From: Cytospora piceicola | Lineage: Eukaryota; Ascomycota; Sordariomycetes; Diaporthales; Cytosporaceae | NCBI GenBank assembly: GCA_023375675.1 | Contig: JALQBC010000001.1 | Coordinates: 1,922,001-1,986,000 of the forward strand | DNA: 64,000 nt | Reading direction: 5' to 3' | In this document: in pieces, positions 1-14,543 of the stretch | How positions within the stretch are numbered: the stretch's first letter is position 1 | Layout: every line of letters begins with the position of its first letter | Position numbers and translations under genes: made by a program | The notes under the pieces: generated by a model | The model's input: only the letters and a program-made list of their open reading frames with translations | Databases searched by the model: none | Told to the model about the DNA's origin: nothing

Positions 1-2369
1 TTTTATAGTTTATAGAGTTTTCTTTTATTCTACCTATTTACTTAAATTTAAAGTTTAAGGTTTTTATAATTCTTATATAAAACCTTAATATATAGCAGAG
101 TTTATATAACGGTACCTATATAGTTATTTTATAAATAAAAAGGAATTATTTAAAGGTTTATATCTTTATAAGTAATTTTATAAGCAAGACTCGGTATATT
201 TTCTATATTAAACTAATAACTTTACCGAAAGACTTTACCTTTATTATTTCTTATATATAGTTTCCGGTCCGGCTTTACTTTACAATAACGATTAATAAGT
301 TATAAAGCTAATCGTTTATATATATAAATATAAACTTATAATAGCCGGTATTCTCTTATAGCTAGTTTTATATAATAATATCTTATATTATAGATATTCG
401 TAGTTTATACGTTTTACACTTAATCGATACTTTTTATATAATAAACGTAGTTTACTTAAAAGTATTAATTATAAGGAACTTTTTATAGATAATTTACAGG
501 TATATAATAAAACTTTTATTTTACTACCGGCTAATAGTATATATAGTAGTCTTTTTTATACTTAAAAAAGCAGTTTATATATACGCCCTCGGCCTACTAC
601 TATATAAATATATAGCTATAGAATATCTTATTCCTATCTTTATAGTACTAGTACGCTTTACTTTCTTTTTATAGTCTTATAACTATATAAATAAAAACGG
701 CTATTTACGTATACTCTTCTTTTTACTACTTATTAAACTTATTTACTTTAAAGTTATAAATAACTAGGTTTTCTTTAGCCTACCGGCCTATTAATATAAA
801 AAATAAAAACGGTTATAGTATATAGATCTCTTACCTTTTAAACTAAATTACAAAGTATATTAATTTCCGGGTTTTATAAATTAATATATTTAAACAGGAT
901 ATATTTAAGAATAATAAACGGCCTTTAAACGTCTATTAAAAGGCTATTACGCCGTTATTACTTTATTATAGCTTTCTTTATTTTATCTGTAAGTATAATA
1001 TAATCGTTATTAAAGTTAAAGTTTATATATATAATAATACTATATTATAAGTTTAAAAGAGCTATAAAAACTATAAAGTATAATATATAATAAAAGTATA
1101 GTTATAGTTATTATATAGGTTAACGTACAGAATTTTCTCTTTTCCTAGCTATAAAAGTCTATACTTATTACGTAGTAATTTCTGTTATAAGTTAAAATTT
1201 TTATAATTATAAGTTATAATAAAACGAAATTATATAAACTTTTTAGTATTATTCTGTTTTATTCTCGGTTTATATATTTATTATAAACCGGTTTCCTTTT
1301 TACTTTATATAATTTAAGGCCGTAACTAAAGTATTCCGGACGTTATAATTTACTTTTACTTATCCTACTTATTAAAAGCCGTTTTTAAAATAGTTATAAA
1401 GTTATAAAATACTTTAACTATTTTATAGCCTTTTACTATAAATATATAGAGTATAAGGATTATAAAGGAGGTTCCGGTAGCTATTTTAGCTTTTATATAT
1501 CTAGCTATATTTATAGGAACGGTTATATTAAAGACGTTAAAGGCCGTAGTATTAATATAGCTAAGTATATAGTACTAACTATAGCCGGACAAGGTATACG
1601 TTATAAAGCCGTACTACTAAAAACCGGGACTAAACGTAAAGGTAATATAAATACCGCCGAGTATAAAACTAGTATAGTTTCTAGTAGCAGCTATAACTAC
1701 AGTTATAGCTATAGTAGCCCTGCTAGTATACTAAGGTATAATAGTCTTTATAAAAGATAAAGCGTCGTTCGATCTTTATAAGCCGTTATCGTCGATCTTA
1801 TCTAGCGTCGTATAAAGCTACTTAGCTTATTTACCTTTTTACGGCTTCTTTATAGACTTTTAAGCCGTAGCGCGGTTATAACGTTTTTTATTTATAAACG
1901 TAACGGCTATAAGCTTTACCTTCTCTTCCTTTACTACGTCTTTTATCTTCTTTTTATCGGATAAGTTATAAGTCCGGCCTTTCTTTTTCAGGCTTATAGC
2001 CTTATAAAACGTATAACAAATACTCTTTAAGTTATAATAGCAGTTACTATAAGCTTTATAAGCGATACCCGGAACTTTATAGTAGCTTATAAACAGGCTT
2101 ATAGCCTTTTAACAGTTCGTGTATATTATATATAGGCGGATTTTAGTATTTATAATTTAAATTAATATAGCCTCCGGGTTAATAAACCGATTCTAATTAA
2201 TAGTCTTATTACTTTATATAACGTAGTTATACTTTACCTATACTACTATAAGTATCTTTATAGTTTATAGTTCGGTTATAAAAAATATTTACATTTATTA
2301 GTATTAACGACTATATAGCCTTTATAAACTTCTCCGGTAAGTACGATATAATAAACTTTATACTAATAA
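1..2369. repeat. RIP-degraded AT-rich repeat DNA, left flank of LTR element
   Basis: Very AT-rich sequence with almost no CpA or TpG dinucleotides, a large excess of TpA, and retained CpG (ACGG, CCGG and TCGA strings are frequent). This is the dinucleotide pattern left by repeat-induced point mutation in Pezizomycotina. No reading frame of 60 codons exists on either strand. It must derive from repeated DNA, probably older transposon copies, but the mutation is too heavy for me to assign a family. It ends at a 4-bp target duplication where the LTR element inserted. Confidence 0.85.
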
Positions 2370-2672
2370 TGTCGTAAAGGCGAGTAACCCTTATAAAAGA
2401 CTAAAAGCTACCGGCCTCGCTACGTTAAGGTTAATTAAGAGTAAGCCCGAAGGCTTATACTCTCGAATAACCGTCGGCTATAGAAATAAAGGTAAAGAGA
2501 CGAAAGGGATAATATTTAAGTCTGATTATATCGGGATAAGTATAGGTTATAAAACTTCGTTATATATTATTCTTATCTAAATAAAAAGAGTAATTAAAAT
2601 AAGCACTCGAGATACCTTTTAAAAAACACTAATATAAGGTTAGTAGGTCTAGTACTACTAGCTACCGCGTTA
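2370..2672. repeat. Left long terminal repeat
   Basis: A 303-bp direct repeat aligned without gaps to 14241-14543. It starts TGTCGTAAAGGCGAG and ends GCTACCGCGTTA. Differences from the right copy are transitions only, consistent with independent RIP of two initially identical LTRs. Confidence 0.85.
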
Positions 2673-2679
2673 AGCTTCC

Positions 2680-2709
2680 TTTAGCGGTTTAAAGACTTAA
2701 ACCGCTAAA
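2680..2709. repeat. Perfect 11-bp inverted repeat just inside the left LTR
   Basis: TTTAGCGGTTT (2680-2690) and its exact reverse complement AAACCGCTAAA (2699-2709) flank an 8-nt spacer, seven bases inside the left LTR. It could be an RNA hairpin near the primer-binding or polypurine region of the element. Its survival without mismatch in heavily mutated DNA is notable. Confidence 0.6.
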
Positions 2710-5700
2710 TATCCCCTTTTTAAGTAATTTTAAAATATAAAAGAAATATAAAATTATTATAAAACTCTAAACGAAAAACGACTAACTTTAACTCGAACTT
2801 CGGTAAAGCTATATTCTAAGCTCGCTTTACTACCCGGTTTATCCTCCTCTTTTACGTAAAGACTACTAAATAATTAACCTTAATCTTAATATATATCGCC
2901 TATTTATCCGGCACGCCCTTTTTACTACTTCTTTACCTTCGTATTATACCGATCGATATAAGCTTATTAAGTATAGTATACCTTTATTACTTTAACGTAC
3001 CGGAATTAATATTAATTATCGCTTACGGCTAAAAAGTAGTTAATATTTATAATCGGAACTTTTCTTTTACTATTAACGTTTTATAAAAGGAAACCTAAGC
3101 GTATTAAAATTTTTAAGTTTACTATAACACGATTATAAAGCGTATATCGTCTAACGACTTAAGGTTAAGATTAATTAAGACTAGAAAGAACCGGGGTAAT
3201 ATTCCGGTTCTCTTATTTTTTAAGTTCCGGACTAACTTAACTACTTAAAGGTTAATAAATAGTTACCGCTAAAGAAAACCGTAATATCTTTACGATAATA
3301 CTATATTTAAATAAGATCGGTATATAGAATTAAAAACTAAAGTAACGTTAATTATTAAGAGAAAGATTTTAGAAAGTATTTCCCTTTTCGATACTTAGTA
3401 AAATAAAACGTAAAGATATCGATTTAAAAGATTCGAAAAACGATCGTTTAAAATAATAGTTTGTTATAGCTAATATAGCAGTCCGGCTTACTTTATATAC
3501 TAATCGGCCGAAAAAAGAGTTTATATTACTATAAAGTGTTTTAAGTCCGTTTTTATTAAAAATAATTATATCGCTTTTATAATATTTAATAAAAAAACTA
3601 TTTAAGTAATACTACTTAACGTCTTTTTATAATACCGTGTCTTAAAATATAATCGTTAATATCTTTAGCTAATATATATAGCTTAGTTTATATTCGAGCT
3701 TTCGGTAGTATATTTTAAAATAAATCTTTAAAGTAACGTTAAATTTATCTTTTATTAGTAAATAAGCGATATATCCTATAGCTGTTTAGTTCGTATATTT
3801 AATATAATTACCCTGGTTAATGAATTCCTTATACTTTAAAATCTTTATTCGAAAAGTTTTTATAACTATAAAGTTATTATAGCTACTATCTCTGAAACGA
3901 GAGCAGGCGGTATAAAAGGTTTCGAAAAGCTTAGTCGAAATAAAAAAACGTAAGCTGTTATTCTTAATTATATTTTAAAGAAAGTTTATAATAACTCTTC
4001 GGATATTAGTATTTTTTACTATAGTAACTTATTAGTCGGTATCGACGATATAAGCTTTTTAATAAAGTTAGTTGTATTAAAAAAAACACTTTTACTTACC
4101 TTTAATATTATTAACTATTTAAAAAATAAGCCGCTTTTTAATTAAGTTTAAATCTTAACTACTAATATTTAGCTTAGGCGGGTTATTTAGATCTTTTACC
4201 TTAAGTTAAGAGTTACTAATTTAAATCTCTTTTTAAAAGTATTAAGTAAAGTAACGTATTCCTGCTAATATAAAAAGGAATTTTAGTTCTTCTTTTTTTT
4301 AAAAATATCCTTTTAAATTATAAAGGCTAAAAAGGTATTTATAAAGATTAGATTTAAAAATAAAACGTTAATAAGATATACGAAAAAAAAGTCTTAAGAA
4401 ATATTATTCGACTAATTTTTTAGCTATTTAGTTACTTATATTTAAAGCTTTAAAAAAAGGAAGTTTACTTAAAACTATTTCTTATATATAAAGAAAAAAA
4501 ACTATATTCCGGAAGGCGTAAGCCCGGCTTTTCGTATTTAGGTTAATAAAGTTAATAAAGCTAATAGTAAATAGCTTTTTACCTATAACCGTCTTTACGT
4601 CGGCTATATTTTTAATATACCGAAAAGAACTTATTTTTATTTAAGGTAGATTTATATATTAAAGTTAATAAAAAAGATAATAAGTATATATAAAAAGACT
4701 TTTTAAAAAGTAAGTAAGTAAATATATATAAAGTTTTAAAGATAGACGTTAATAGTAAAAGAAAAGGAAGATAAAATCTCGTTATAATAGATAAAGGTAA
4801 AATCTTTATAAAGATTAAAGTTAACTAAATAGCCTTTTTTTAACGTAAAAGCAGGTAGTTAGTAATAAAAAATACGTTACCGAAAGAATTTACTTTAAGT
4901 AAGTAAATTAACTAAGTAATTATATTACCTTTTAGTTCTTTATAAAAGTAAATACTTTCCGCCGGTAACTTAAAGAATAGTTTTATCTATTATTTATCGT
5001 TTAAGTATAGTAAATTAAACGAAGACTTTTACTAACTTAAAACGTTCTTTTTTTCTTTATTATAATAAAAAGGTATACAGTTATAAGTAAATTAGCTAAG
5101 CTACTTACTTTTACTTTTTATTTAAACTTAGATATTTTTATTTTCGATTTAATTTTCTTAATCTTCCTTTAACCTTAACCTTAAACTACTTTCTTTTTTA
5201 ACCGATCTTTTTTTTCTTATATTTATTTTACTAACGCCTTTCTCTTATATATTTAAAATATCTTCTTCTTTTATTAGTATTAACCGTTTTTTAAGAATAT
5301 AAGCTTTTCTTAAGTAGCTTTTTTAAATTTACTTTTACGTTTTTATTCGGCTTTTTATCGAAGATAATATTATTTAATACTTTTTTATCTTTAAAGGTTT
5401 TAAGAATATAAAAAATAACTTTAACGATTTTAGTAAAACTTAAAATAATATTTTTAATTATATTACCTTTTCTAAGTATAAAGATAAACTTAGTTAATAC
5501 TATTACTAGTAAACGATTAAAGATATTACTATATTTATCGCTTTTACCGACCGGCTTATTTTTTACTTTAATAACTTCGTTAAGATTAACAGATATAACT
5601 ATTAGCCTTTTACAGTTTATCTTTTTAACAGACTTTTATTCGAAAAATATATCGAGCGGATTAAAACTCGGGTAGTAAGGTAGTAAGCTATAGTAATCGG

Positions 5701-8700
5701 ATTCTTTAACTACCGAAATCGGAATACTTATAACTATTATATTAAAGTTTTCGGTATCTTTTATATAAAGTATAAAAATAAAGACAGAGATCCGGTTCGA
5801 TTATATATTAACTATCCTTTCTTTAAATATCTTTTTTATTTTAATATTTATTTTAAAGTTTACGTTAATTATATTTTTAAAGTTACCGTTACTAATTATA
5901 ACTTTAACTAAATAAGCCCGATTAACTAATTTAATAGTAAAGTATATAAAGTTATCCGATATAACTTAGCTATAACTCGATTATCTTTTATAAATTTTAA
6001 AAAGTGTAAAATTAAAGATAAGGTAGTTATACCGGTTAATATTACCGAAAAGAAACAGTTTTATTATAAATAATAACTCGTAATACTAACGGTTATCCGA
6101 AGAGAACCGGATTTATAAAAAAAGTATAAGAATAGAGTTAATTATAAAAATATAAATCCGGTAGATAAACAGGTAAATGAATTTTCGTATAAAAGTAGGT
6201 AAAATTTTTAATACCGGAATCGATACTTTTTTTTAAAAATTAAAAACTAAGACTATAAACGGCCTTCCCTTTTTTAGTAGCTATACCTATAATATAAGGC
6301 TACTTAAATAAATATAATATAAATAAAATAAAAACTAAAAAAAATAGAATAAAAATAAAAGAAAACTAAAAGTAATAAAAAAATAGTAGTAAAACGGAAT
6401 ACTAACGATAGAAAACTATATTTAAATAGTCTTATAACAGATAAGCGACAGTCTATAAACGATAGGTAGATTAACTAAATATTCTTAAATAGTAAAAACT
6501 AAAAGAAAAAAGAATAAAATAAGAATTAATAATATTAAAGAAGTAAAAGTTTATAATAAATATCTTATAAAAGAGATATAAGGAAATTATTATCTTTAAT
6601 TCGATATGTTAAGATTTAAATAAACTAATTATTTTACTTAGCCTTTCTTTACTCGGATATTTTTTTTACCTTTACCCGGGTTTAAAGTCGAGAATTAAAG
6701 ATAGTTACTTTATCCGGGTTATCGGAGTTATTTAAATTATTTTCCTCTTTTATATCGGGAACTATAAAGACTAGAATTTTTAAAAGATTTTAAAATTAAC
6801 TAAAGCTAAGTAAAGTAAAGATATCGAGTTTTAAAACTTAAAATATATCGGTTATAAGTACTTTATTTTAATAAACTTTTAAAGGTTTTTTAATAACTTT
6901 ATAGATAAAAGATAAGGAAATTAATAAAAGCTTATCGTTTAAAAAGAGAACTTATCTATTTTTACTTTAATTTTATAGTATTAAGGTCTTTAATTTTTAA
7001 AAACCTTAAGTATTTTAAATAAACTTTTTAATATTTTTAGTAGAGAATATACCTTTAAAGAAGATCTTATTAGTTATCCGGAATCGATAAACGTACTTAA
7101 ATAAAACTTAATTAATAATAAATAGTCTCTTTTAATAGTAGGTAATCTTAATAGTCTTCGAATAAAATATTTTCTTTATATAGTTATAAACTAAAACTAT
7201 ATTACCTTTTTAAAACTAGCTCTCTTTAATTAAACTTCGAGAGTTTACTTTATCGGCTACCTTCTGTCGGTATATTATTACCGTTTCGATAATAGTTTAA
7301 ATATCTGCTTTCTAGTTAGCTATAGATTAAATCTTTACTTTGAAGGCTTTTTAACTGCTTTAATTAGACTTTTATAAAATAACCTTTTATATAAGAATCT
7401 CGGTTTTTAAAAGGATTAATAGTTTTTATTTAAAAATAAGGTAAAAAAGTATAAAACTAGAAAAATAATAAATCGAGATACGATTAGTAAAGATTATAAT
7501 TTTAAAGTACTACCGCTATAATATCCGCCTATTTACTATTTTAATTAAAGCGTTAGTAATAAAGTAATATCTTTTTTTAATAATTCTTTAAGCCGGAAGA
7601 TTATAAGACGAAACTTAAACGAAAAAAATATTAAGTTATTTAATAGTAACTTTAAACTCTTTTTTATTTTTTAGTCTTCTGTCGATATTAATAAATAATA
7701 AATATCTATAAATAAGAATAATATCTTTTTAAAAGAACCTCTTTATCGTTAATAAATCCGATTTCTTTATCGGTTTAGTAATTATATATCTTATTAGATT
7801 ATATCGGGCTTTAATAAGAAATTAGTAGCTTTAATTATTAAGTATATATTAGATATTAACTTTAATCTTTTCGAATAGCCGTCCGGAGACTATAAAATAA
7901 ATATTTTTACTTTAAAGTTTCGGATTGTACTTATTATACTTAGAATAAGTTTAAACAGCTTTAGTAACGTTTAATTAAAGCTGTCTTTAAAAATATAGCT
8001 TTTTAAGTTTAATAAACGTTATATTATAGCCTTTATATCCGAATTTCTTATAATAATCCCGAAGGATTTTCCGTTAAAGGTTAAGATTATTAATAATACG
8101 TCGATGTAAAAGCTTTTTCTTTTTTTATCTTTAAAAAGTATAATTAATTACTTAATATCTTAACGCTTTATTCTTAAATCGTTTAACGGCTTATCTTTAT
8201 ATCCTTTAAAGAATAACACTAGTAATAAAAAACCTTATATACTATAAAGATTTATCGAACTAAATTAACTTTAAGTTTAAGATCTCTTTTACTAATATTG
8301 TATTAATTTAAATATTATATTAATCGTCGAAGTCTCCTTCCGGATTTTCGGTTAAAGCTTTAAAAATTAGTAGTCGAAAAAATATATTAGTAATAAGGTT
8401 TTTTATCCTAGGAATATATTTAATAATAAAGTCGAAGATTTTAATAATAGCGATCTAACGATTTACTAAAACGTTTAAGATATTTAATATCTTTTTATTA
8501 ATTTAATTAATAAGAACTTATATATCTGTTTTTAAAATAAAATAATATTTAAAAAGATATTAATAAAGTTGCCGAAAAGCGTAAAAAGCTACTTAATACT
8601 TTCTCTTCGTAGTATTATACTTTTACTTAGCTTAAGTTTAAAAACTACTTTCGAAGTAAACTAGTCTTCGATAACTTTTAACCTTTTATATTAAAACGGC

Positions 8701-11700
8701 TCTTTACTTAACTAAACTAGTATCGATTATTAAAATAATAGCTCCGATACCGGGTAAGTAATTAATCCCGATAATAACCGGTTTATTAACTAACGCGTTA
8801 ATTAACTTTTTTATAATAATTTATTAAGCTTTCTTCTATCGGAATAAAACGTCTTTCTTTATTAAGTCGTAGAGTAGTCGAGCGATAATAACGAAGTTTT
8901 AAATCTAATAGTTATAATAAATAACTATTCTTAAAAATAATCGAAGGTCTTTAAAATTATTATAAACTATTTAGCCTTTAATCTTTTAAATCTTCTTTAG
9001 TTAAAAAAAACGCTCGATCGATCTATATATATAACTAATAATATTTACCCGCCTTTAATACTATTTAGATTTAATACTCGAAATTATTATTTTTACTAGT
9101 TCGGTATTAAAAAAGACTTAATTAAGGTTATAAATATATTTTATAATATAGTAACAGATATCTAAAAGCTTTTCTAATATTTTATTCGAGTAAGTTAACT
9201 TTAAACCTTTAACGGTAATATTGTTAAAGAAAGCCTAATAAATATAAAGAATTAAGTTATATAATAATCGGACTATAATCCTTATAAATTAAGTAACCGA
9301 GTTTATCGCTTTTATCGGTAAAGTATATATCCGGAAAAGACTTAAAGGAGTAGTAAAAGTTATTATATCTCGACTATTCGGATAAAGCTTAACTTAATTA
9401 TACTTAAAAAAAAAATCGAAAAAAAATAAAATCTTATATATCGTAAACTTTTTAAAGAATTAATTAGCTGTTAACGGTATAAAAGCGTCTTTAATCGTAA
9501 ACGTATTATACTTTTAAACGTTATTAATAAAATAAAGGCTATTATTTTTCTTTTAAACTAAAAACTAACGATTATAGTATAAACTATAACTATTCTTAAT
9601 AATCTATTTTTTTAAACGTTTTTTAAACAGTTTTAAGGTTTTCGACTTAAAAGTATAAGGGATCGGGATATTTTTTAACTAAAAGACGTTATAAAGAACA
9701 GTTCGAATAACTTAAAAAAAGATAACTTCCTCGATAATTTTTTTAATCTTAGACTAATCTTATATTAAACTCTTTTCTTAGTTAATTAATATATATTAAA
9801 ATATCTTTACTTTAACCGGATTAAAATTATTATAACTAGTTTTTAATATCTTTTTTTACTTCTTTTCTATTAATCGGTTTTTAAGCTTAATATCCGAAAA
9901 CTTCGGTTAAATCTAAAAGTTATATTTATTAAACGGTAACTTAGTTTAATTAGCTTTAACCGCTTCGACTTTCTTTACTTTTTATATTAGATTTCCTTTT
10001 AAAATAAAGCTGTTCGGTTTTAAATTATTAACCGGCTTAACTTTAAAAGTAACTTTTTTATAAAAAGTATTAACTATTTTTACTATCTCTTTAATAGCCC
10101 GGCGTGTTTACTTTTAAAAAAAAGGTAGGTTAAAACTTTTCTTTTATAGTTTTTTAGTTTATCGTTTATACTAACTATAAAAATAATAGTAGTTTTCCTT
10201 TTATTAAATAAAGAAATATATATTTATAAATTCTGTTTTAACTACTTTAAATATTACTAAAACGAATATAGGTATATCTTTATCGGATAAGGAAAGAACA
10301 GGAATATTACTTAGTTCGAGTTAGTCGAAAACCTAAGTAAAAACGTCTTTATTACTAATAGTACCGCGCCTTTCGGAAATATAATTATTAGGCTTTAGTT
10401 TTTTTTAAGCTTACTTTCCGAACGAAAGTTAACTTAAATAGAAGTTTTAAGCTTACCTTTTACTATAATAACTAATTTAATACTACTAAAATAAAAATTA
10501 GCTTTAAGTAAGTTATTAAACGAATATTCGAAAGTAAGCTTTATTTAAAGGATAAATAATATCCCGAAAAGGATATTATAGTTTATTTTCGTAATTCGAT
10601 CCTTTATTACGTAAAAAACAACTTATTTATAATAACCTCCGATTTAAACCGAAGTTTTAAAAACGCTTAAAAGGTTAATCTTTCTTTTATTATACGCTTA
10701 AAAACCGATATCGGTTTAAATAACCGGAAATCTATACTTATCGTAAATACTTACTTTTAAAAGGTTAAGTTCGGCTCCGGTATTAAGTATCGATAACTAA
10801 GTATTACTACCTTTAAATCCGATTCGGATAATAAGGTAATAAACCGAAACGATACTTTTTTAAAGTCTTTCGATATAAATATTTATATTAGTAACTCTTT
10901 AACGAAAATATACTTTAATTATACTAATTTAAGTATTAAAAACTTTTTAGTTTTTAAAGAAAAACTTAATTAAGTCGAAACCGAGCTAGTCTTATTATAA
11001 AGACTTATCTTTTTATTAGACTATTATTACGTTTAAAGCTCCGGGTTAATTATTTACTTTATCGTTTAAGTTTTAGCTTTTTTTATAGTTAAAATAAATA
11101 ATCTTTATTCTACTATTTTAAAGTATTTAAATATAATAAATAATATTATCTTTAAAGTTAAGGCGTATTTAAAAGATCTTATCTTAAGTATATCCTTTAA
11201 AAGTATAGAAAAACCGATTAACTAATATTTTTCTGAAATCCGGGATAGCGTTTTATACTTTTATTTATAGGTTCTCTTTTAAAGGCGGCTAATTAATATT
11301 GTTTTTTTTAGCCTTTTTTTTAGCTTAGTTTTTAAATATCGGAATACTCCGAATAACGGTTTTTAAGATTTTATTTTCGATTTAAGTAGTCTTTTACTTT
11401 TTAATAATACTATCGTTAACTTAAGCTTAATTATTAGCGTTAAAAACTTTTCTTTACTTTTCGATATTAGAAATCGTCGTCGAAAAGGCGGTAATAATTA
11501 GCTTTTTAAACGGTATATATCCGGAAAATATATTTAAAATACTACTTTAATTAATAACTGTTTAAATCGACTCGATATTTATATTATCGTTATTAAAGTT
11601 ATTTATAAGATTATAAAGTAGCTTACCGATAATATACTTAAAATTACTTTAGAATTAAGGTTTATATTTAACTAAAATTTTATACTTTTTAACTATAAGT

Positions 11701-14240
11701 ATTTAGTTTTAATTATTTTAAGCTTAAAGTTTTAAAATTACTAAAATAACTTAAAAAGCTTTTACTCTTTTTTTATTATAGTATTAGCTAATTAAGTTTG
11801 CCCGGACTAGCTCTCTTTTACTTTCGAAAACCTTATTTCTCGTTTTAATTACTTAAAGTATTTATTTTAAATCTAAATAAAAGAGAATACCCTCTTTCTT
11901 TAACTTTTTAAGTAAAAGGTATCGATTAACGTTATAGTTATTCTGTTTATATTTATAGTAAAGTTTTTTAGTTTTATCTTTTTTAAACTAATTAACCTCT
12001 ATCTTATAATAATAAATATAAATAGTAAAGTCTTACTTATTAATATATTCTTTATTAGCTACGTATTTAGCGATATTATTAAAGCTAGTCGAAAAGGTAA
12101 GATTTTAAATTTAGTCTTTTAATAAAATACTTTTAAATAACTAACGATAATTATATAATTAGGCTTTAACCTTTTCGTATACTTAGTTTTAAATATCGTT
12201 AATATTTTATTAAAAACAGGAGTTCTTTTAACTAATTTCTTTTTAAAAGTCTATATTACTAATCTTTAAATTATTTAGTTATTTAAAAAGATTTTTATAC
12301 TAATCGTTAAATATAACCGGAGGACTAATATTAGCTTATAAATTTAAGTTTTACTTATTAAAGATTTTAAAAACTACGGCTTAAATATAGAATTAAGTAG
12401 CTTTATTTTAAAAAGTAAGATTTTTAAAAAAGAGAGCCGGCGTAAGATCCAGTTAATAGGTTTATAGAGTTACTACCGGAAAGATAAGATTTCGTCCTTT
12501 TTAGTTATTATAAACATTACGTCCGGATATTTTTTTATCGCGCTTTTCTTTATATTAAACGATTAAATAAAGCTTTAAAAGATTATCTATTAAATAAGAC
12601 TAAGATTAGCCTTTTAAAGAATTTTCTATAACTTTAAGCTCGGTATATAACCCTTTAATTTAAAAAGTAAAAAGTTTATTTTAAAACTTTATTTAAGTTT
12701 AATAGTCTCGCTTTCCGGCTTTTATAAAGAGTTAATTATACTTTAAAATAGTAAAGCGAAATAACTTTAAAAAGTTAATAACGTAGGTAAAGATAAAAGC
12801 TCTTCTTTTTTAATCCGGGGTATAAAGCTATTAGTAATCGTAACGTCTATACGCCTACTTTAATCGTTTCTCTTAATTAGCTTAAGTTTAAACGCTCGAT
12901 ATTTATATTATAAAGTCTGTAGCTATTTTTAATCTTATAACTATTATCTTTAAAATCTTTAAGGTATATTAATTAGAAATCTTTAAAATCGAACGAATAA
13001 TATTATAGCGTTTAAGATAATCGGTAATATTAATACCGTCGAAAGGCTTAAAACTAAAGGCTTAAATCCTTTCGACCGGTAGAATACTAATAAACAGGCT
13101 TAAGTATTATATTAGTAAAAGAGCTAAAAGAGGATACGCCGGTGTTTAAGGTTAATTAAAAGGTATAAAAGTCTCGTTAGTCTCCCTTCCCGAAAGAATA
13201 AAAAAAATTAGTTAATCTTTCGTCGATATCTTTTTTCTCTATCTTTTATTTAAACGATTTAGTTTCTTTTATTCTTTTCCTTTCGACGTTCTTTTCGGCT
13301 TATCTTTAATCTTCGTCTCTTTATTAGTCGTTTAATTAAACCTATCGATACGGTTAACTTTACTATATAATATTAGATTATTATTTAAGATAGATAAAGG
13401 TATTTAATATACTACGACTATAAACTTAAAAGAAAAAGATAAAATAAAAGAATATATTAAACTTTTTTTTCTATCGGTAAAGTATTAAATAAAACCCGGG
13501 AATACTTAATTAATTTTAAGTTTACCGGAAAAGGTATTTAATATAGGTTTAAGATAATAGTAATAAAGATAGATAAACGCTAGTTACTTTAATACCTATC
13601 GGAATAAAAAAAACACTTTAAATAAGATATTTTAAAAAGTAAAATGTAAAACAGATTTAATTAATATTATTATTAAATAATATAACTATTACGATAACCC
13701 TTTTCTTTTTTAGGCTTTTTAAAGAACTTGTTTTTCTTATTAGTTAACCGTTTAGCTATTCGTATATAATATTTTCTAAGTCTTTTAAAGAAGAAACAGC
13801 TTAAAACTTAGATTTTTAATTTAATTAGCACGATACCGGTAAATCGTAAAGTTATATTTAACCGTAAAGACTTACTTCCCTTTTATATTTCTTCGTTTTA
13901 AATAAATATTCGGTTTAATAACAGATAAAAAGACCTTTTCTTTCGTAGGCTTATCTTTATAACGTCGTCGATCTATTATATATTATAATAAAAGTAGAAT
14001 TAATTAGTAAAATTCGGTATTAGGCGTCGTAGCTTAAGTATTTACCTTACTTCCCTTAGTCTATACTTTTAATATCTAGCGGTTATAAACCTCGGTTCCG
14101 GTAAGTTTTATACTTAAACGGTTTAAAGGTATATAGTTTTAAACGTCGATATATTCTTTAAAATATCTTTAGTCTAATTAAATTAAAAAATCTAAAAAAG
14201 CTAAGGAAACCTATATTCGATTTATAAGGCAGACACTAAA

Positions 14241-14543
14241 TATCGTAAAGGCGAGTAACCCTTATAAAGGACTAAAAGCTATTAGCTTCGCTACGTTAAG
14301 GTTAATTAAAAGTAAGCCCGAAGGCTTATACTTTCGAACGACCGTCGGCTATAGAAATAAAAGTAAAAAGATAAAAGAGATAATGTTTAGGTCTAATTAC
14401 GTCGGGATAAGTATAGGCTATAAAACTTCGTTATATATTATTCTTATCTAAGTAAAAAGAGTAATTAAAACAAGTACTCGAGATGCTTTTTAAAAGATAC
14501 CGACGTAGGGTTAGTAGGTCTAGTACTACTAGCTACCGCGTTA
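14241..14543. repeat. Right long terminal repeat
   Basis: A 303-bp copy of the left LTR, starting TATCGTAAAGGCGAG (the second base G to A relative to the left copy) and ending GCTACCGCGTTA. It is followed by ATAA, matching the four bases before the left LTR. Confidence 0.85.

Larger units (their letters stand above)
2370..14543. mobile_element. RIP-inactivated LTR retrotransposon (about 12.2 kb)
   Basis: Two direct repeats of identical length (303 bp; 2370-2672 and 14241-14543) bound the element, and ATAA occurs immediately outside both ends (2366-2369 and 14544-14547) as a probable target-site duplication. The repeats begin TG (TA in the right copy) and end TA, as expected if a canonical TG...CA terminus lost its C and G to RIP. 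About 33 differences between the two repeats can be aligned by eye and all are C/T or G/A transitions, with no indel. The 11.6 kb interior has no open reading frame and shows the same CpA/TpG depletion, so gag-pol cannot be read and Copia versus Gypsy cannot be decided. The interior is long for a fungal LTR element, so nested insertions are possible. Orientation is uncertain; a purine run on the minus strand beside the left LTR weakly favours minus. Confidence 0.8.
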
